Source: Hyposmocoma kahamanoa
Taxonomy: Eukaryota; Arthropoda; Insecta; Lepidoptera; Cosmopterigidae
Length of the DNA stretch: 64,000 nucleotides
Assembly: GCF_003589595.1 (NCBI RefSeq)
Contig: NW_020654229.1
Coordinates: 7,129,767 to 7,193,766 of the forward strand
Direction of reading: 5' to 3'
Below the pieces are notes generated by a model. That model saw nothing but the letters and a program-made list of their open reading frames with translations, was not told the DNA's origin and made no database searches. Made by a program: the position numbers and the translations under genes. Of the stretch, positions 12,501-21,870 are shown in pieces (the first letter of the stretch is position 1; each line of letters opens with the position of its first letter).

Positions 12501-15500
12501 AGCTGAGCTGGCGGAAAGAATAAAAAGTAGGCTCCGACTCCTATTTACAGCTTTTGGAGTCGAAACCCTTGACCCGTGGGGTCCCAGTGCCCTGTATCTG
12601 TACAAAATTTTATATAAAAAATTAATAGACTGTCTGGGAAACCCAAGGACCGGCTACCTTGCTCAACACATTAGCATAGCCATACAATGGGGCAACGCTG
12701 CTGGGACTCAATTTTATTCATATAATTTAAAAATCCCACTTTTACTTTCTTGTATTTAAGCTTTTATTGCTTCATGGGCGATTTTCTAATAAAAATGTGT
12801 AGTCTGATGTGCCGTTGTCCGTACTTTATTGCTGTTTTGATTTCCGTGTGAACAATAATAATAATAATAACGCACGCACTCGACATAGCCCCACATAGAC
12901 ACACAAATAGACAATTACAAATTACACCCTAACTGCATGGCAGTCCGGCATGGTAACCGTTCGGCCACGGAGGCAGTTAAACAATATAAAGTTGTAAAAC
13001 TATTTCCCTATTTTTAATAACATTTGGTCCATGTCAACAAGCAAGTTAACAAAAATATAAAGATAATAAAGTGTGCTTCTTTTATATAACTAAAAATGAA
13101 TATTTTTCCGGTTATTTTAGTTAATTCAGTCCATATCTGGGGGTCTTCTTCTTCTTCGTTTTGCTCAATGGCGGTTCCTTCTTTTTAAGATTTCGCCAGT
13201 GTCGAGTTTTCCGCTTAGCAGAATGTATATGAAGTTTATGTTTCTGTAAATATGGCCGCCACAAAGAGGATAGGCAATTTGAGGCGGCGTGCTTGGATTG
13301 ACTCGGGATTCCTTAAAACGGGCCGCTACGGGTATTCTAGTTCGAGATTCGTATAATTTCGCGTTTTAATCTGCGATTAAGGCACAATAGCACTATCCTA
13401 TTCCACTTTAAACTAGATTTCACAAAATAATTGAAAGTCAAAATAAAAACGAAACTTTTCCCTCCAAAAGGTCCAGAGCGAATCCATCTGGGGGTCTACT
13501 CTCGATCTCCGTCCGACATCCGTCCGAAACAATTACTGTCAAATAAGTAATATTCGACAAAATTAAAAGACAAGTATCAAGTACGAAGCTTCATTCGCAT
13601 CACGCGTCCTTTTCATTTGGTCAAGTATTGCTTATTTGGCAGTAATTGTTTCGGACGGATGTTGAGAGTAGACCCCCAGAACGCGTTTCTTCATCTGACA
13701 TAGCTATTGTACAAGTACACGCTGTAAATTATCTATCGTGCCTGTGTCTTTAAAGGCTTTCTTCCCATTGTATAATAAATAAAAAACCTAATAGCAACTC
13801 TACATACTTCCAAGTCGACTTAAAGCGCCCGGTCCGTACCAAAGCCAAAGGGCAACTGAATAAAACCCGACGACAGTCGAAACACGAAATTTGCCGAGGG
13901 ACATTGAGAAAATAGAAGCACTGTATATTAAAATCATAAAAATGCTATTTTTTTACAATACAAAGTACCCACCGTCAATTTATTTTTAGTTCTAAGCAGC
14001 TAGAATGCAGAATCCGCTAAATCCACTTAAGAAACTTATAGTTCTATCCACAAAAAACACTTCAAATTATAACGAAAAAAGTATCCCGCCACACAGACGA
14101 CAGTGACAGTTCGTGATCGCTGATGTTGCCGCGTTTTGCGATGATAAGCTTTCAGGTTCATCATCGCGCGTTAAAATATCGCAGCTCCTGATTGGTCAAC
14201 CCAAGGTCATATCGCGCAATACGATAAATTATGGCAATATATTGCTACAGTCTATTCAAGTTAGCGACCTCGTACTGAAAAATACAGCCGCACGTGATTG
14301 GTTAGAGATTAGCCACTAAAGCCGCATTCATAATGGCAAACCACCGAGTATATAATCAGAAATAGAGACGAAATAATTTGTGCATTGTGAATCCACCTTT
14401 AACAGACCTTACTATTTTCTATCTTATACAGATCTTGATTGGTTCTTTAGGCTGTAATCGCCGTAACCTATACTTGTGAGAGATTTGTAAAGCTTCTCGT
14501 AAGTTAGATAATGTGCAACCGTGATTTCAGATATCCCTGTCCGATGTGCAACAAAGGTTACCCGACTAAAGAGCAAATGCAAGACCACTTCAACTACCAG
14601 CACTTGGGGAAGACATCACACAAGTGTCCCGTATGCGAAAAGGTAATAGTGTATATGGTTTACGAATCAGGTCTCAATAAATAAATAACTCACACACTCG
14701 TAGAATAGAATCATTTATTTCATATTATCAATGTCACAGTATTACAATTCAAAATACAATGTCAAGGGATAATATGATCATCACTAACGCAAATAATAAT
14801 AATGAATATAAAATAAAGTAGTTTAACTACTGCTTGTCGAAATACAACGAAGTCAAATAAAACAAAATTACAATTGTATCAAAAGAAACTCATCAACACT
14901 GTAGAATTCATTATCCAATAAAAGTAGTTTTAGTCGGGTATTAAACGTTTCGTCGTTTGTAACACTTTTCAGGTTTGTGGGTAGATGTTCGTAGAATCGG
15001 TGACTTATTACCCGCGGATTTCTATTGTTTCGTTGCGAGTTCGGTATGGTGGGCAATGGATTTTAGTTTTCTCGCGTTTCGCAACGCTCGGCCTCTAGCC
15101 CCGCACTAGGGAAACCCTGTATCGCGGGTGCCATGGACGCACATATAGGTAGACAACCGCAAACTACACCCAAACTTACGAGTAGTGTTGAAAATATTGT
15201 TATTCCATATTTATATGTATTTACTTCGATATAGGATTTTTTTTCAAATATGTAATCTGATTTTCAGCCAATAGCGTCTCGCGCCAACGTGGAGAAGCAC
15301 ATGATGAGAGTGCACCGTGAGAAGAAGGAAAAACCTCGTAACCATCGTTGCCAACAATGTGGAAAAGCCTTCACTGTAAGTGCATCTTTGTTAATTTTGA
15401 GCAGAAAAACTCAAAAATTAAATTTAAAAAATAAAAGCTTTTACACGATTAACCGGTGGGACTGTCATTGGCCACATAAAACTTGGACTTGATCCCACCC

Positions 15501-15709
15501 TCATGCTCTATGTCTATTATTTGCAGGACAGGAAAGCCCTGACACAGCACGAAGTCATCCACTCCGGAGAACGCCCTCTACAGTGCGACATATGCCAACA
15601 AACATTCAAACAAAAAGCGTCCTTATACACACATAGAAAGAGGGTACATAAGGTTTTCCCAACAAAGAGAGTCGTTGAGTTTATGGATACCAAGCCGGAT
15701 GGATCGTAG
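507..15709 (+). CDS. C2H2 zinc-finger protein, 3' nine exons (5' end outside window)
   Basis: Probable DNA-binding nuclear protein; target unknown. Coding exons, all with AG/GT borders and matching phases, are 507-624, 719-940, 1722-1840, 4578-4688, 9939-10068, 11544-11617, 14531-14642, 15268-15375 and 15527-15709 (TAG stop). Together they give 391 residues with eleven C2H2 fingers. Examples are CELCIIGFYTQQQVEDHFISAH-type finger 1 (first exon), CKVC and CKYC fingers (second exon), CPICHKM (fifth) and CDICQQTF (last). Five fingers are split by introns: exons 3/4, 4/5, 5/6, 7/8 and 8/9. The finger split by exons 5/6 has an unusually long His-His spacing (x6). A lysine-rich linker lies in exon 3. 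The first exon begins in mid-codon, so upstream exons, perhaps with a ZAD or other N-terminal domain, are outside the window. The protein ends about 25 residues after the last finger. The family is clear; orthology is not. Confidence 0.9.
985..1128 (+). repeat. Relic of GGGCGC-ended MITE (interior)
   Basis: This intronic stretch matches the interior of the complete MITE at 34851-35101, sharing the segment around GTGTCACGACAGTGA and the following ATTGTATGAAA. The terminal repeats are not preserved here. Confidence 0.5.
1205..1560 (+). repeat. Intragenic dispersed repeat, copy 1
   Basis: First of three same-orientation copies of one AT-rich sequence in introns of the zinc-finger gene (others at 3430-3805 and 9022-9222). 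Shared landmarks are TTCAAAAAGTGTATTTT, CGTGAAAGAT, CCAGAACTAGCTCAC and GAGTTAAGTAGATAT. No coding capacity or terminal repeats seen; origin unknown. The remaining intron up to 4577 also holds LINE-tail-like AGATAGATAGATAAAAACTT near 1972. Confidence 0.6.
3149..3215. repeat. Perfect 31-bp inverted repeat with 5-nt loop
   Basis: Arms 3149-3179 and 3185-3215 are exact reverse complements and would fold as a hairpin. The sequence is AATAAT-rich, then AACCTAAATTTAAATT. It could be a foldback remnant or a recent palindromic duplication. Confidence 0.8.
3430..3805 (+). repeat. Intragenic dispersed repeat, copy 2
   Basis: Second copy of the repeat described at 1205-1560, with the same order of landmarks and clear divergence from copy 1. 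Confidence 0.6.
3945..4035 (-). repeat. Fragment of LINE 3' end
   Basis: The segment with TTCCCTGAGAAGAAGAGCAA and GGGATTGCTCTT resembles the 3' noncoding part of the minus-strand LINE at 48955-49330 (CCCCTGAGAAGAATGAGCAA, GGGGTTGCTCTTTG). Only the untranslated tail is present. Confidence 0.5.
4093..4521 (+). mobile_element. MITE with GGGCGCGTTNCCATTATGTCG ends and GTCGT internal repeats
   Basis: The ends are inverted repeats (GGGCGCGTTTCCATTATGTC against the reverse complement of CATAATGGGAACGCGTCC). The interior is full of CGACAGTCGTCCAACGATAAATAAAACGT-like units in both orientations. Other copies lie at 44347-44646 (inverted, shortened) and 47186-47593 (TTA target duplication). There is no coding sequence, so it is a nonautonomous element, possibly Harbinger-like. 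Confidence 0.7.
4840..5070 (+). mobile_element. Composite tRNA-derived SINE (family 2), old copy
   Basis: The order of blocks is TTTCTCACAGAGGGCGCTATGGC, AAAAGTTGTTAAAAA, a degenerate tRNA-like part with GGTTTGAATCC (B box), then GTTCGATTTTTGTATTAATAATT as tail. Copies with the same layout are at 8455-8700 and 32010-32215. Confidence 0.65.
5350..5480 (-). mobile_element. SINE family 2 fragment (3' tail side)
   Basis: The minus strand holds the tail block CGATCTTTGTATGAATAATAATAAC joined to a degraded tRNA-like part. The 5' half of the SINE is missing. Confidence 0.45.
5667..7084 (-). mobile_element. RTE-type LINE, 5'-truncated, with 17-bp target site duplication
   Basis: A reverse-transcriptase ORF2 fragment lies on the minus strand inside intron 4 of the zinc-finger gene. 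In order it shows an N-terminal RT block (PNQWRLSIITPVFKGKG), FLDMQKAFDCI, HQGSVLSPYLF and the catalytic MYADD box, then the RTE C-terminal domain (MKMLRWMCGVSRKDRVRN, RWYGHILRK). One in-frame TAG at 6855-6857, one frameshift near 6225 and one further stop break it. The coding end is followed only by a short GAGAGAGAG tail, as usual for RTE. CCAATTCTTGTAACTCT at 5650-5666 is repeated exactly at 7085-7101, marking both borders of the insertion. The endonuclease half is absent, so this is a dead-on-arrival copy, but a young one. Confidence 0.93.
7102..8454. other. Intron sequence, nothing assigned
   Basis: AT-rich intron 4 of the zinc-finger gene. Open frames here are short and show no recognisable domain. 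Confidence 0.5.
8455..8700 (-). mobile_element. Composite tRNA-derived SINE (family 2)
   Basis: Read on the minus strand: a 5' non-tRNA block (TTCTCATAGATGGCGCTACGG, AAAAAGTCGTTGAAAACCG), then a tRNA-like part at about 8575-8494 (A-box-like TGGCTTGGTTAGCATAGCG, B box GGTTCGAATCC), then the tail TGTTCGATCTTTGTATTAATAATT. Unusually, the tRNA-related part is internal, not at the 5' end. This copy is the clearest of the family. Confidence 0.8.
8905..9012 (-). mobile_element. Fragment of Bm1-like SINE (family 3)
   Basis: It keeps the GGCACGGGTCTCCTTTCAATTGAGGGTTTAGGC block and the GCCCAACGTGGG block seen in the complete copy at 20959-21269. The tRNA-like head is lost. Confidence 0.55.
9022..9222 (+). 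repeat. Intragenic dispersed repeat, copy 3
   Basis: Third copy of the repeat described at 1205-1560; only the second half, from CCAGAAGTAGCTCAC onward, is present. Confidence 0.6.
10150..10330 (+). repeat. Dispersed repeat with CTTGTCAACTCATGTCTTAG block
   Basis: It shares AGTAGCAGTA, AGTTCGTC, TGTTTCGGTTTTGAAGG and GGGACTTGTCAACTCATGTCTTAG with 23060-23245. Shorter related stretches occur at 34535-34740 and 24155-24365. Probably the 3' part of an unidentified transposon. Confidence 0.55.
10441..10726 (+). mobile_element. hAT-like MITE, copy A (286 bp)
   Basis: The terminal inverted repeats start CATTGACTTACAA and run about 30 bp (followed by ATGGACG[A/T]CGGGTC). Exact 8-bp target duplications GAAAGAAC flank it at 10433-10440 and 10727-10734. 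Length is identical to copies B (19669-19954) and C (20651-20936), and sequences differ at only a few positions. No coding capacity. Confidence 0.93.
11641..11725 (-). mobile_element. SINE family 2 fragment
   Basis: The minus strand shows the tRNA-like B box GGTTCGAATCCAACC joined to the tail block TGTTCGATCTTT. The 5' half is missing. Confidence 0.5.
12352..12759 (+). pseudogene. LINE-derived coding fragment
   Basis: A 135-codon open frame contains VETLDPWGPSALYLYK and YLAQHISIAIQWGNAAG. These resemble the segment VETLGPW...AQRISLAIQRGNAAS that I know from the C-terminal region of some animal LINE polyproteins. There is no reverse-transcriptase core beside it and no promoter or splice context. 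It is probably a relic; a host exon is less likely. Confidence 0.4.
12853..12979 (-). mobile_element. tRNA-derived SINE (family 1), internally deleted
   Basis: On the minus strand the head AACTGCCTCCGTGGCCGAACGG-like A box is present and the tail GCTATGTCGAGTGCGTGCG is present. The B box and middle seen in the full copies at 32230 and 32630 have been lost, leaving 127 bp. Confidence 0.75.
13487..13680. mobile_element. MITE with long terminal inverted repeats
   Basis: The ends TCTGGGGGTCTACTCTC and GAGAGTAGACCCCCAGA are inverted repeats. Inside them ACATCCGTCCGAAACAATTACTG pairs with its near-exact reverse complement, so the arms span about 55 bases each. Target duplication not clear; no coding sequence. 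Confidence 0.75.
15096..15184 (-). mobile_element. SINE family 1, 3' fragment
   Basis: It matches the 3' half of the copies at 32230 and 32630 (GTTTGGGTGTAGTTTGCGGTTGTC, GGGTTTCCCTAGTGCGGGGCTA read on the minus strand). The tRNA-like head is absent. Confidence 0.7.
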
Positions 15710-15857
15710 AAGAGGAACGAGTGGGTGGTCACCGGGACCCCTCCCGCTTTCTAAATATGCCTTAAAAGTAATTGAATTCCTAGATAGTGATTTGCTTGAA
15801 TTGGAAAGAAGAAAATTAGGTCATAGTGACATCCAACGGCCGGCGACTTTTAAACAA

Positions 15858-16110
15858 CTTCAAAAACGGAGGTTATCAATTCGACTGTATTTTCTTTAAC
15901 GATTTTGATTATTCTTTTTTTTTTGTTGGAAAGAGGGTACTTGGGTATTGGTCCCATTTAAATTTGAAGAGAATATTCCACCTCTAAGGGTGGCAAACTT
16001 TGAAATAAATCCGGTTTCACGCATTTTCCATTAACCGATTGCAGTAAAATTTGGCAAATGGATGTAATTCCAATAAAAAAGCCGATTAGCATACTTTTGA
16101 GATAGGTTTT
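15858..16110 (+). repeat. CTTCAAAAA-type dispersed repeat
   Basis: It begins AACTTCAAAAACGGAGGTTATCAATTCG and continues with TGTTGGAAAGAGGGTAC and TTCCACCTCTAAGGGTGGCAAA. Related copies lie at 21455-21870, 22677-23045 and 63037-63260. This widespread lepidopteran-type repeat has no coding frame I can recognise. Here it lies in the 3' flank or UTR of the zinc-finger gene. Confidence 0.65.
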
Positions 16111-16526
16111 ATTTTTAATAATGCTTTTAAAGCCATTGAACTCATCGCCAGATAGGTCAACTGGTCCCGAAGGTCCATTTGTAGAATCCTATTGTGTTTT
16201 TAATATTATCATGGACCAATGAAGAGGACTACCTATAGTCTGCCTTTTTAGAAGACAGAGTAATATGACATTTGTAGGGTTGCCAGTTTTCATAAAATTT
16301 TAATTATGTAGTTGTTGTCGATAGTTTTATCGATAGATTGTGCGAGAAGATAAAATTATGGCAAAAATTTTTGAATTGTGAAAGTTACGGCGTTCTAATT
16401 ATTACTAATTGCGTTATTGCCTTCTTTATTCTTATTTTGACGGTTGGTCTACTAGTATAGAGATAAATTTTTATCAATATTCATTTTAACAAGAATAGCC
16501 GTATTTGATTATCAGTATTGAATTGA

Positions 16527-16532
16527 AATAAA
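16527..16532 (+). terminator. Possible poly(A) signal of the zinc-finger gene
   Basis: AATAAA lies about 820 bases after the stop codon and is followed by a GT/T-rich stretch (TGTGTTTCCTCTTTG). It is the best placed candidate, but cleavage cannot be proven from sequence. Confidence 0.35.
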
Positions 16533-17249
16533 AAACTTTAAAATGTGTTTCCTCTTTGTATTTTTTTTAAACACAGTTCTAAATACATATGAACTTACAA
16601 AAATTTAAACTTCAAATGAACTTGTGCTCAGTAATTGGATGAATAATGGGTCGAGAATGATTGAAATGAAACAAGTTCGGCTATTTATTCCATAGGCGTG
16701 ACCAATATGTAGTCGTAAGAATATTTATCGATAGAATACAATCACTATCTGCTCGCTAGCGGCCAACACTTTTGCCGCCATGAACTGTCATTTCACTCAG
16801 TCTTCAAAAAAGCCAGACTATAATATCTATACTACTCATAACTTTGAAAAAGGCCAAAATTCCGTCTTATATCTAGTTGGGGCTGATTAATAGCCTGGAA
16901 GTAGTTTATATTATGTAAATGGCCGTGGGCATCAATTAGTTCGTCTTTAATGTGAAATACAAAAAGTCAGTTTTTTCCTTGTAATATTATTCAAATATGA
17001 ATCATGATATGCATATCAATATATGGCGTTGTGTGTTACAAACTAATTTATAATTCCTAATATGGGTAGATGGGCGCTATTCCTAAACAAAATAAGAAAT
17101 AGTCTGCACTATCCATAAAAATCCGCGCAATAAGCGCCATCTAGTTGATTTGTTCTAGTAGTTTTGATAAATTACAGCTTGTCAATGTAAAACAAATTAG
17201 TTACAAAAATAGCTATTTGGTTTTCGTCGCTACAGCTGGTGTACCAATA

Positions 17250-17690
17250 ACGTCGAGTATATAACCAGAAATAGAGACGAGATAAGGGCCATACATTCCT
17301 GGTCATCAGTGATACATCACTTATAAATATCAACTCTCGTTTGCACTGAAGTATAGACAGCGCCAGCAACTGTCCTCATGTGTACGTCTCCATATATTCC
17401 AAAAATTTTCTGTACTTATTGTAATAAAGATAATATCTCTAACAATGGTGTGCTGTTCTATTCGGTGGTGTGGGAAAAACAGCAATTAAATATGTAATTT
17501 TCAGTTTTCGTCCATTATAGCAAAGCTCAAGTTGAACTGGTCGTTTTGAAGTAAAACAATTTGACGACACCCGTCAATTGCTTCGAATTTGGGCTGGCCA
17601 ATAGGAGCGCAGTTGTCACCGTAATGACATGGCAGAATAATTTTCAAACAAATTAAATAACATTTCGTCTCTATTTCTGGTTATACTCGA
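17250..17690. mobile_element. TIR element with CGAGTATATAACCAGAAATAG ends
   Basis: CGAGTATATAACCAGAAATAGAGACGA-like sequence at the left end is repeated in inverted orientation at the right end (arms about 35 bp). The interior is noncoding. The same motif occurs at 14350. Outside it, 16111-19668 shows no gene: AT-rich intergenic DNA. Confidence 0.6.
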
Positions 17691-19299
17691 TGACCAATAA
17701 GTACTAAATAGCGGACCACGCTGTCTTGTATCGTGAATAGCAGTCCTCTTGCGCGTGAATGCGCTCCATAGTGGTCCAAGGAGTTTCATGAAATTGTCTT
17801 TTTAGTCAATAATATGAAAGAATGTAAATAGATTTTGGTGTTGCTATGATTTGTAAATTTAAAAAAACGCAATAAAACCAATTTTATCTATAATTATACA
17901 AGAATAACATTTATATATATTTACCAAAAAATATATTACTATTTAATATTAAAATAAATTAGTAAGAGTATGATTTTTGTTCATAATTCTTTTCCTCACT
18001 AACCGTCGTATCTGACATACAAAATGTATTTACTTTTCAAATTGATACAATATAGTAGATGAGAAAAGATTGTATCTTTGCGGTGGCCATTTTGAAAAAA
18101 CTGATGGCCTAAATGGAAAATAAGTTAGCATAGAAAATACTTTGTGCCAACGTCAAGGTTAGGAAACAGGCGAGAGAAAAACCAAAAGGGAAGAAAAACA
18201 TGTTTTTAGCTAGTTATTCAGAAGAGAGACGATATTTTTTGTATTACTCAAAAACAAGTAATTATTCAGAAAGATGGTTTAAAAAAAGCAATATTGGCGG
18301 CCAAAGCGGACTCATAATTTTATCACGTGATAATTTTAACCTAGAGATGTAAATTCACCGTCAAGTGCAAGAAACGCTCGAGCACAATGGTCAATTATTG
18401 TCACAATTGAAAACTCTTGTGATTAAATAAAATCGCAGACACACACTAAAATAATATACTCTTCCCGAACAACTAGGTACATTCCTTCAGCCGCCGCCAT
18501 TAGAGCCAAGCTCTTCACAGCAATTAGCAACTTATGTTTAATATTTATTTAGAATGAATGTTATTATAATCGTACTCCTTATATGTCAATTAATGAAACA
18601 TTAAAATAACTTCATCCTATTGCATATAAAACAAAATAAATAAAGAAGAACACAAAAACATAACTAGGTAGGTACACAATTTAGTCATGGGCCTGACATC
18701 TATAAAAATACATAAATTTATCGTTCAATCATAAGTAATCTAACATAATGGTCAAATAAGACGTAATACACTCCCGGACACATAAATTAAGCCACCTCGC
18801 ATTTTCAGTATTAAATGCCCTAAGCTTAAACAATGTTTGAATTTTGAAAGTAGTATACTAAACGTCTTTTCCATAAATCCTTGTTGGTAATTTGAATTTG
18901 CGAAACCGGGAGAAAACTTCTTCGACGAACACTACTTTTGTATTCTAGCGCTTTAAGACAAAAATGCGAGGTGACTCGAATTATGTGTCCGGAAATATAT
19001 TTTCACATTAAATAAATAACTGTCATTACTAGAACTTATTTAGATAACGATATGAAATACCTATCAAAATAATATTTAATACTTATCCACACACAAATCA
19101 ATAATTCAAGCTTTTAATAAAATTGAAAATGACATATTTATTATTAGCATTTTATCTATGTAGTTTTACTGATTTATTTATTTATTCATTTATTGCATAA
19201 ATAAGTTAATAAAAGTAACTTTCTGTTCCGTAGCCCTAAAATATAGTACGTCTGCAATTTCGATATCTGTTAAGAATACTCAAGCCTTGTTTTGTTTGT

Positions 19300-19430
19300 T
19301 AGCTTTGTTTCTTTATTTTTTTTTTACAAAATCCGTTTTTTTTTTCGTATTTTGTTTCTTCATTTATTTTTTTTACAAAATCTGTTTTTTGTTTTTTTTT
19401 CGTATCTTCTTTTTTGTTTCTTTACGTTTT
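19300..19430. repeat. T-rich low-complexity tandem duplication
   Basis: Two or more units of about 55-60 bases, with TTTGTTTCTTTATTTTTTTT then ACAAAATCCGTTTTTT then TTCGTA, repeated with variation in homopolymer length. Confidence 0.6.
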
Positions 19431-19668
19431 TTTCATAAAGTTCGGGGAGCATAATATTAGTAAATAAATATTGTTCATTAGAGCCATCACTTTAGGAACA
19501 GAGTGTGATTCTGAAAAGTCAATGTGACGTGCAATTTGCTGGGTCATGTTGGTCAGACACTTATAACTTGACGGTCATTTTACATCTCTATTTTAACTAA
19601 TGGAGAGCTTGGTCTCGTAATCGCTGCATTTTTTAAATATTCTGCATACAGATATTTAATAGTAAAAC

Positions 19669-19954
19669 CATTGACTTACAAATAAATGGACGACGGGTCT
19701 AATACAAAAACCACGAAAAAAATGTCCCAAGTCAACCTATTTAAACGTAGAGACATGTAAAGGAATGTGAAAAAGCTAAAACGTTGAATTTAAATTGTAA
19801 TGTCATCGCAGTACTGTCTAATTTTGTTTGCTTCGCTGTCAGTCGAACACACGAAGACTAAAGCGTGAATGACGCTCTGTATACGATTTTAACGCCCTAT
19901 AAGTTCGGACACTTTTTAGCGCGGACCCGACGTCCATATAATTGTAAGTCAATG
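19669..19954 (+). mobile_element. hAT-like MITE, copy B (286 bp)
   Basis: Same family, length and orientation as copy A at 10441. Exact 8-bp target duplication AGTAAAAC at 19661-19668 and 19955-19962. Confidence 0.93.
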
Positions 19955-20650
19955 AGTAAAACAATAAGTATTTTGGTTTGAGTCTCTTGAAAAAATGCGA
20001 TATACGTACGACCTACTGATGGATAATCTCTTTCTAAGTAGAGTCTAAAGGCTGCTCAAGTTTAAGCAAGAAATTAATTTAAACCGTGTGTTTTGCTGAC
20101 TTATAGAACCTTATTTTTGTAAATATGAAAAATTTGTTTTCACCTCACTAGCTCGGAAAGGGTTTCTGTCTCATTTTGTCTGTCACATTCAAGAAATTCG
20201 CGCGCAAATTCGTTTTTTGCTCGCTTGCGTGGAAAATGTTTTTGAAATTCAAACTTGACAATGGATGCACCTAAATTTTTTTTTCGATGCAATAAAACAA
20301 TGACACGTTCAACTATGCGATTTGTCGTACATCATTTATGTAATATAAATCCGTTGGTATATTTTATTCTTGTTATTGTTGACATTAAATTACCACGGTA
20401 ATTTTGTTTATTAAAACGGATTAGTTCCAACTGTTTTTCTTTCATCTACCATTTTCCTCGCTATAGTGAGGTGAAAAGTTGTGTTTCACTCGGCAGCAAA
20501 GTTGTTTTGCGTCTCGTGTCCTGGAACCCTCGCTACGCTCAGGATTCTATTTTTGTCCTTCTATTTTAATCCTTCGCTTGTTCAGTTTTAATACAAGCAC
20601 TGGCGTCAAACAACAACTTTGCAGCCTTGCATAATAAAATAACTATTAGG

Positions 20651-20936
20651 CATTGACTTACAATTATATGGACGTCGGGTACGCGCTAAAAAGTGTTCGA
20701 ACTTATAGGGCGTTAAAATCGTATACAGAGCGTCATTCACGCTTTAGTCTTTATTTGTTCGACTGACAGCGAAGCAAGCAAAATTAGACAGTACTGCGAT
20801 GACATTACAATTTAAATTCAACGTTTTAGCTTTTTCATATTCCTTTACATGTCACTACGTTTAAATAGGTTGACTTGGGACATTTTTTTCGTGGTTTTTG
20901 TATTAGACCCGTCGTCCATTTATTTGTAAGTCAATG
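20651..20936 (-). mobile_element. hAT-like MITE, copy C (286 bp), inverted
   Basis: Same family and length as copies A and B but in opposite orientation. Exact 8-bp target duplication CTATTAGG at 20643-20650 and 20937-20944. With copy B it forms an inverted pair about 700 bases apart. Confidence 0.93.
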
Positions 20937-20958
20937 CTATTAGGTCGTCATTTTTGCT

Positions 20959-21269
20959 TCATCATCAACCCATTTATACGTCCCACTGATAGTCACGGGT
21001 CTCCTTACAGACGAGGGTTTAGGCCATAGTCCCACCCTGGCCCAATGCGGGTTGGGGACTTCACCCGTTTTCCGAGGGTTGTGAAGCTTCTTCGACGAGC
21101 AGGTTTCATCACGATGTTTTCCTTCACCGAAAAGCACATGATAAATTTCAAATTAAATTTAGCACGTAAATTCCGAGTAACTCAAGAGGTGCGAGCTCGG
21201 ATTCGAACCTACGACCTTCTGCTTGAGAGGCAGTAGGTCAAACCATTAGGCTACCACGGCTTCCATTTC
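20959..21269 (-). mobile_element. Bm1-like tRNA-derived SINE (family 3), with target duplication
   Basis: On the minus strand the tRNA-like head is at about 21262-21185 (A-box-like GTGGTAGCCTAATGGTTTGACC, B box GGTTCGAATCC). The body follows (AAACATCGTGATGAAACC, then CGCATTGGGCC). CATTTTTGCT at 20949-20958 is repeated at 21270-21279 as a 10-bp target duplication. Read in the other direction it gives a spurious 63-codon open frame. Confidence 0.85.
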
Positions 21270-21454
21270 CATTTTTGCTAACTCGAAGGCAAAATTCGTT
21301 TTATAAATCTAAGCCTTATTGTGGAAGGCTTGGCAGTCATTTTAAACTCTGAAACGACGCTGTAAAATACTATAACATTGCAACACTTTTTCTTAGCTAC
21401 ACTGTTCTTTGCGAAATCGGTATATTACTTCTTATCTTTTATACCAGACTTCAA

Positions 21455-21870
21455 AAAAAGAAGGAGGTTCTTAACTTGACTGAATTTTTTTTGTATGTTA
21501 CGCGATAACTCATAAATTTGTCAACCGATTTTGTTGATTTTTTTTTTGTTGGAAAGAGGGTACCTCAGCAGTGATCCCATTTAAATTTGAAGACAACATT
21601 CCACCTCTAATGGTCGTATTCTAGAACTCTACTCAATGCTCAACTCAGGATTTGAGTATGGTTTAAAGCACTCGAATTCATACTCAAGTCCCTGCCATTA
21701 GGGTCGTATTTTCAGTGCAATCCTGACTTGAGCATTGAGTAGAGTTCTGGAATACGACCCTAAGAGTGGCAAATTGGGGGATGAATCCGGTTTCGCGCAC
21801 TTTCCGGTAACCGATTTCAATAAAATTTGGCAAATAGATGTAATTTCATCATTCTTTTGAGGTCGGTTTT
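21455..21870 (+). repeat. CTTCAAAAA-type dispersed repeat, interrupted by a MITE
   Basis: Same family as 15858-16110: GACTTCAAAAAAAGAAGGAGG, TGTTGGAAAGAGGGTACC, TTCCACCTCTAA, then after the MITE at 21611-21760 it resumes with TAAGAGTGGCAAA. The copy at 15858 shows the uninterrupted form. Confidence 0.7.
21611..21760. mobile_element. Harbinger-like MITE (150 bp), TTA/TAA target
   Basis: The ends (G)GGTCGTATTCTAGAACTCTACTCAATGCTCAA and its inverted copy make up most of the element. TAA flanks both sides (21608-21610, 21761-21763). A second copy is at 47018-47182. The first base has mutated from G to T. Confidence 0.85.

Larger units (their letters stand above)
11729..14398. mobile_element. TTA-flanked terminal-inverted-repeat element, 2.67 kb, composite
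   Basis: Both ends read AGGTGGATTCACAAT inward, with similarity continuing for about 8 more bases. TTA lies directly outside each end (11726-11728 and 14399-14401), as in Harbinger-type transposition. The interior has no transposase I can recognise. It carries a LINE coding fragment, a SINE and a MITE acquired later. The segment GAGTATATAATCAGAAATAGAGACGAAAT near its right end also forms the ends of the element at 17250-17690, so these are related. Confidence 0.6.

Noticed and set aside
12352..12759. Host gene with 135 codons
   Set aside because: Its end resembles LINE polyproteins and it lies inside a mobile element; listed as a relic.
21045..21236. 63-codon open frame on the + strand
   Set aside because: It reads the antisense of a Bm1-like SINE.
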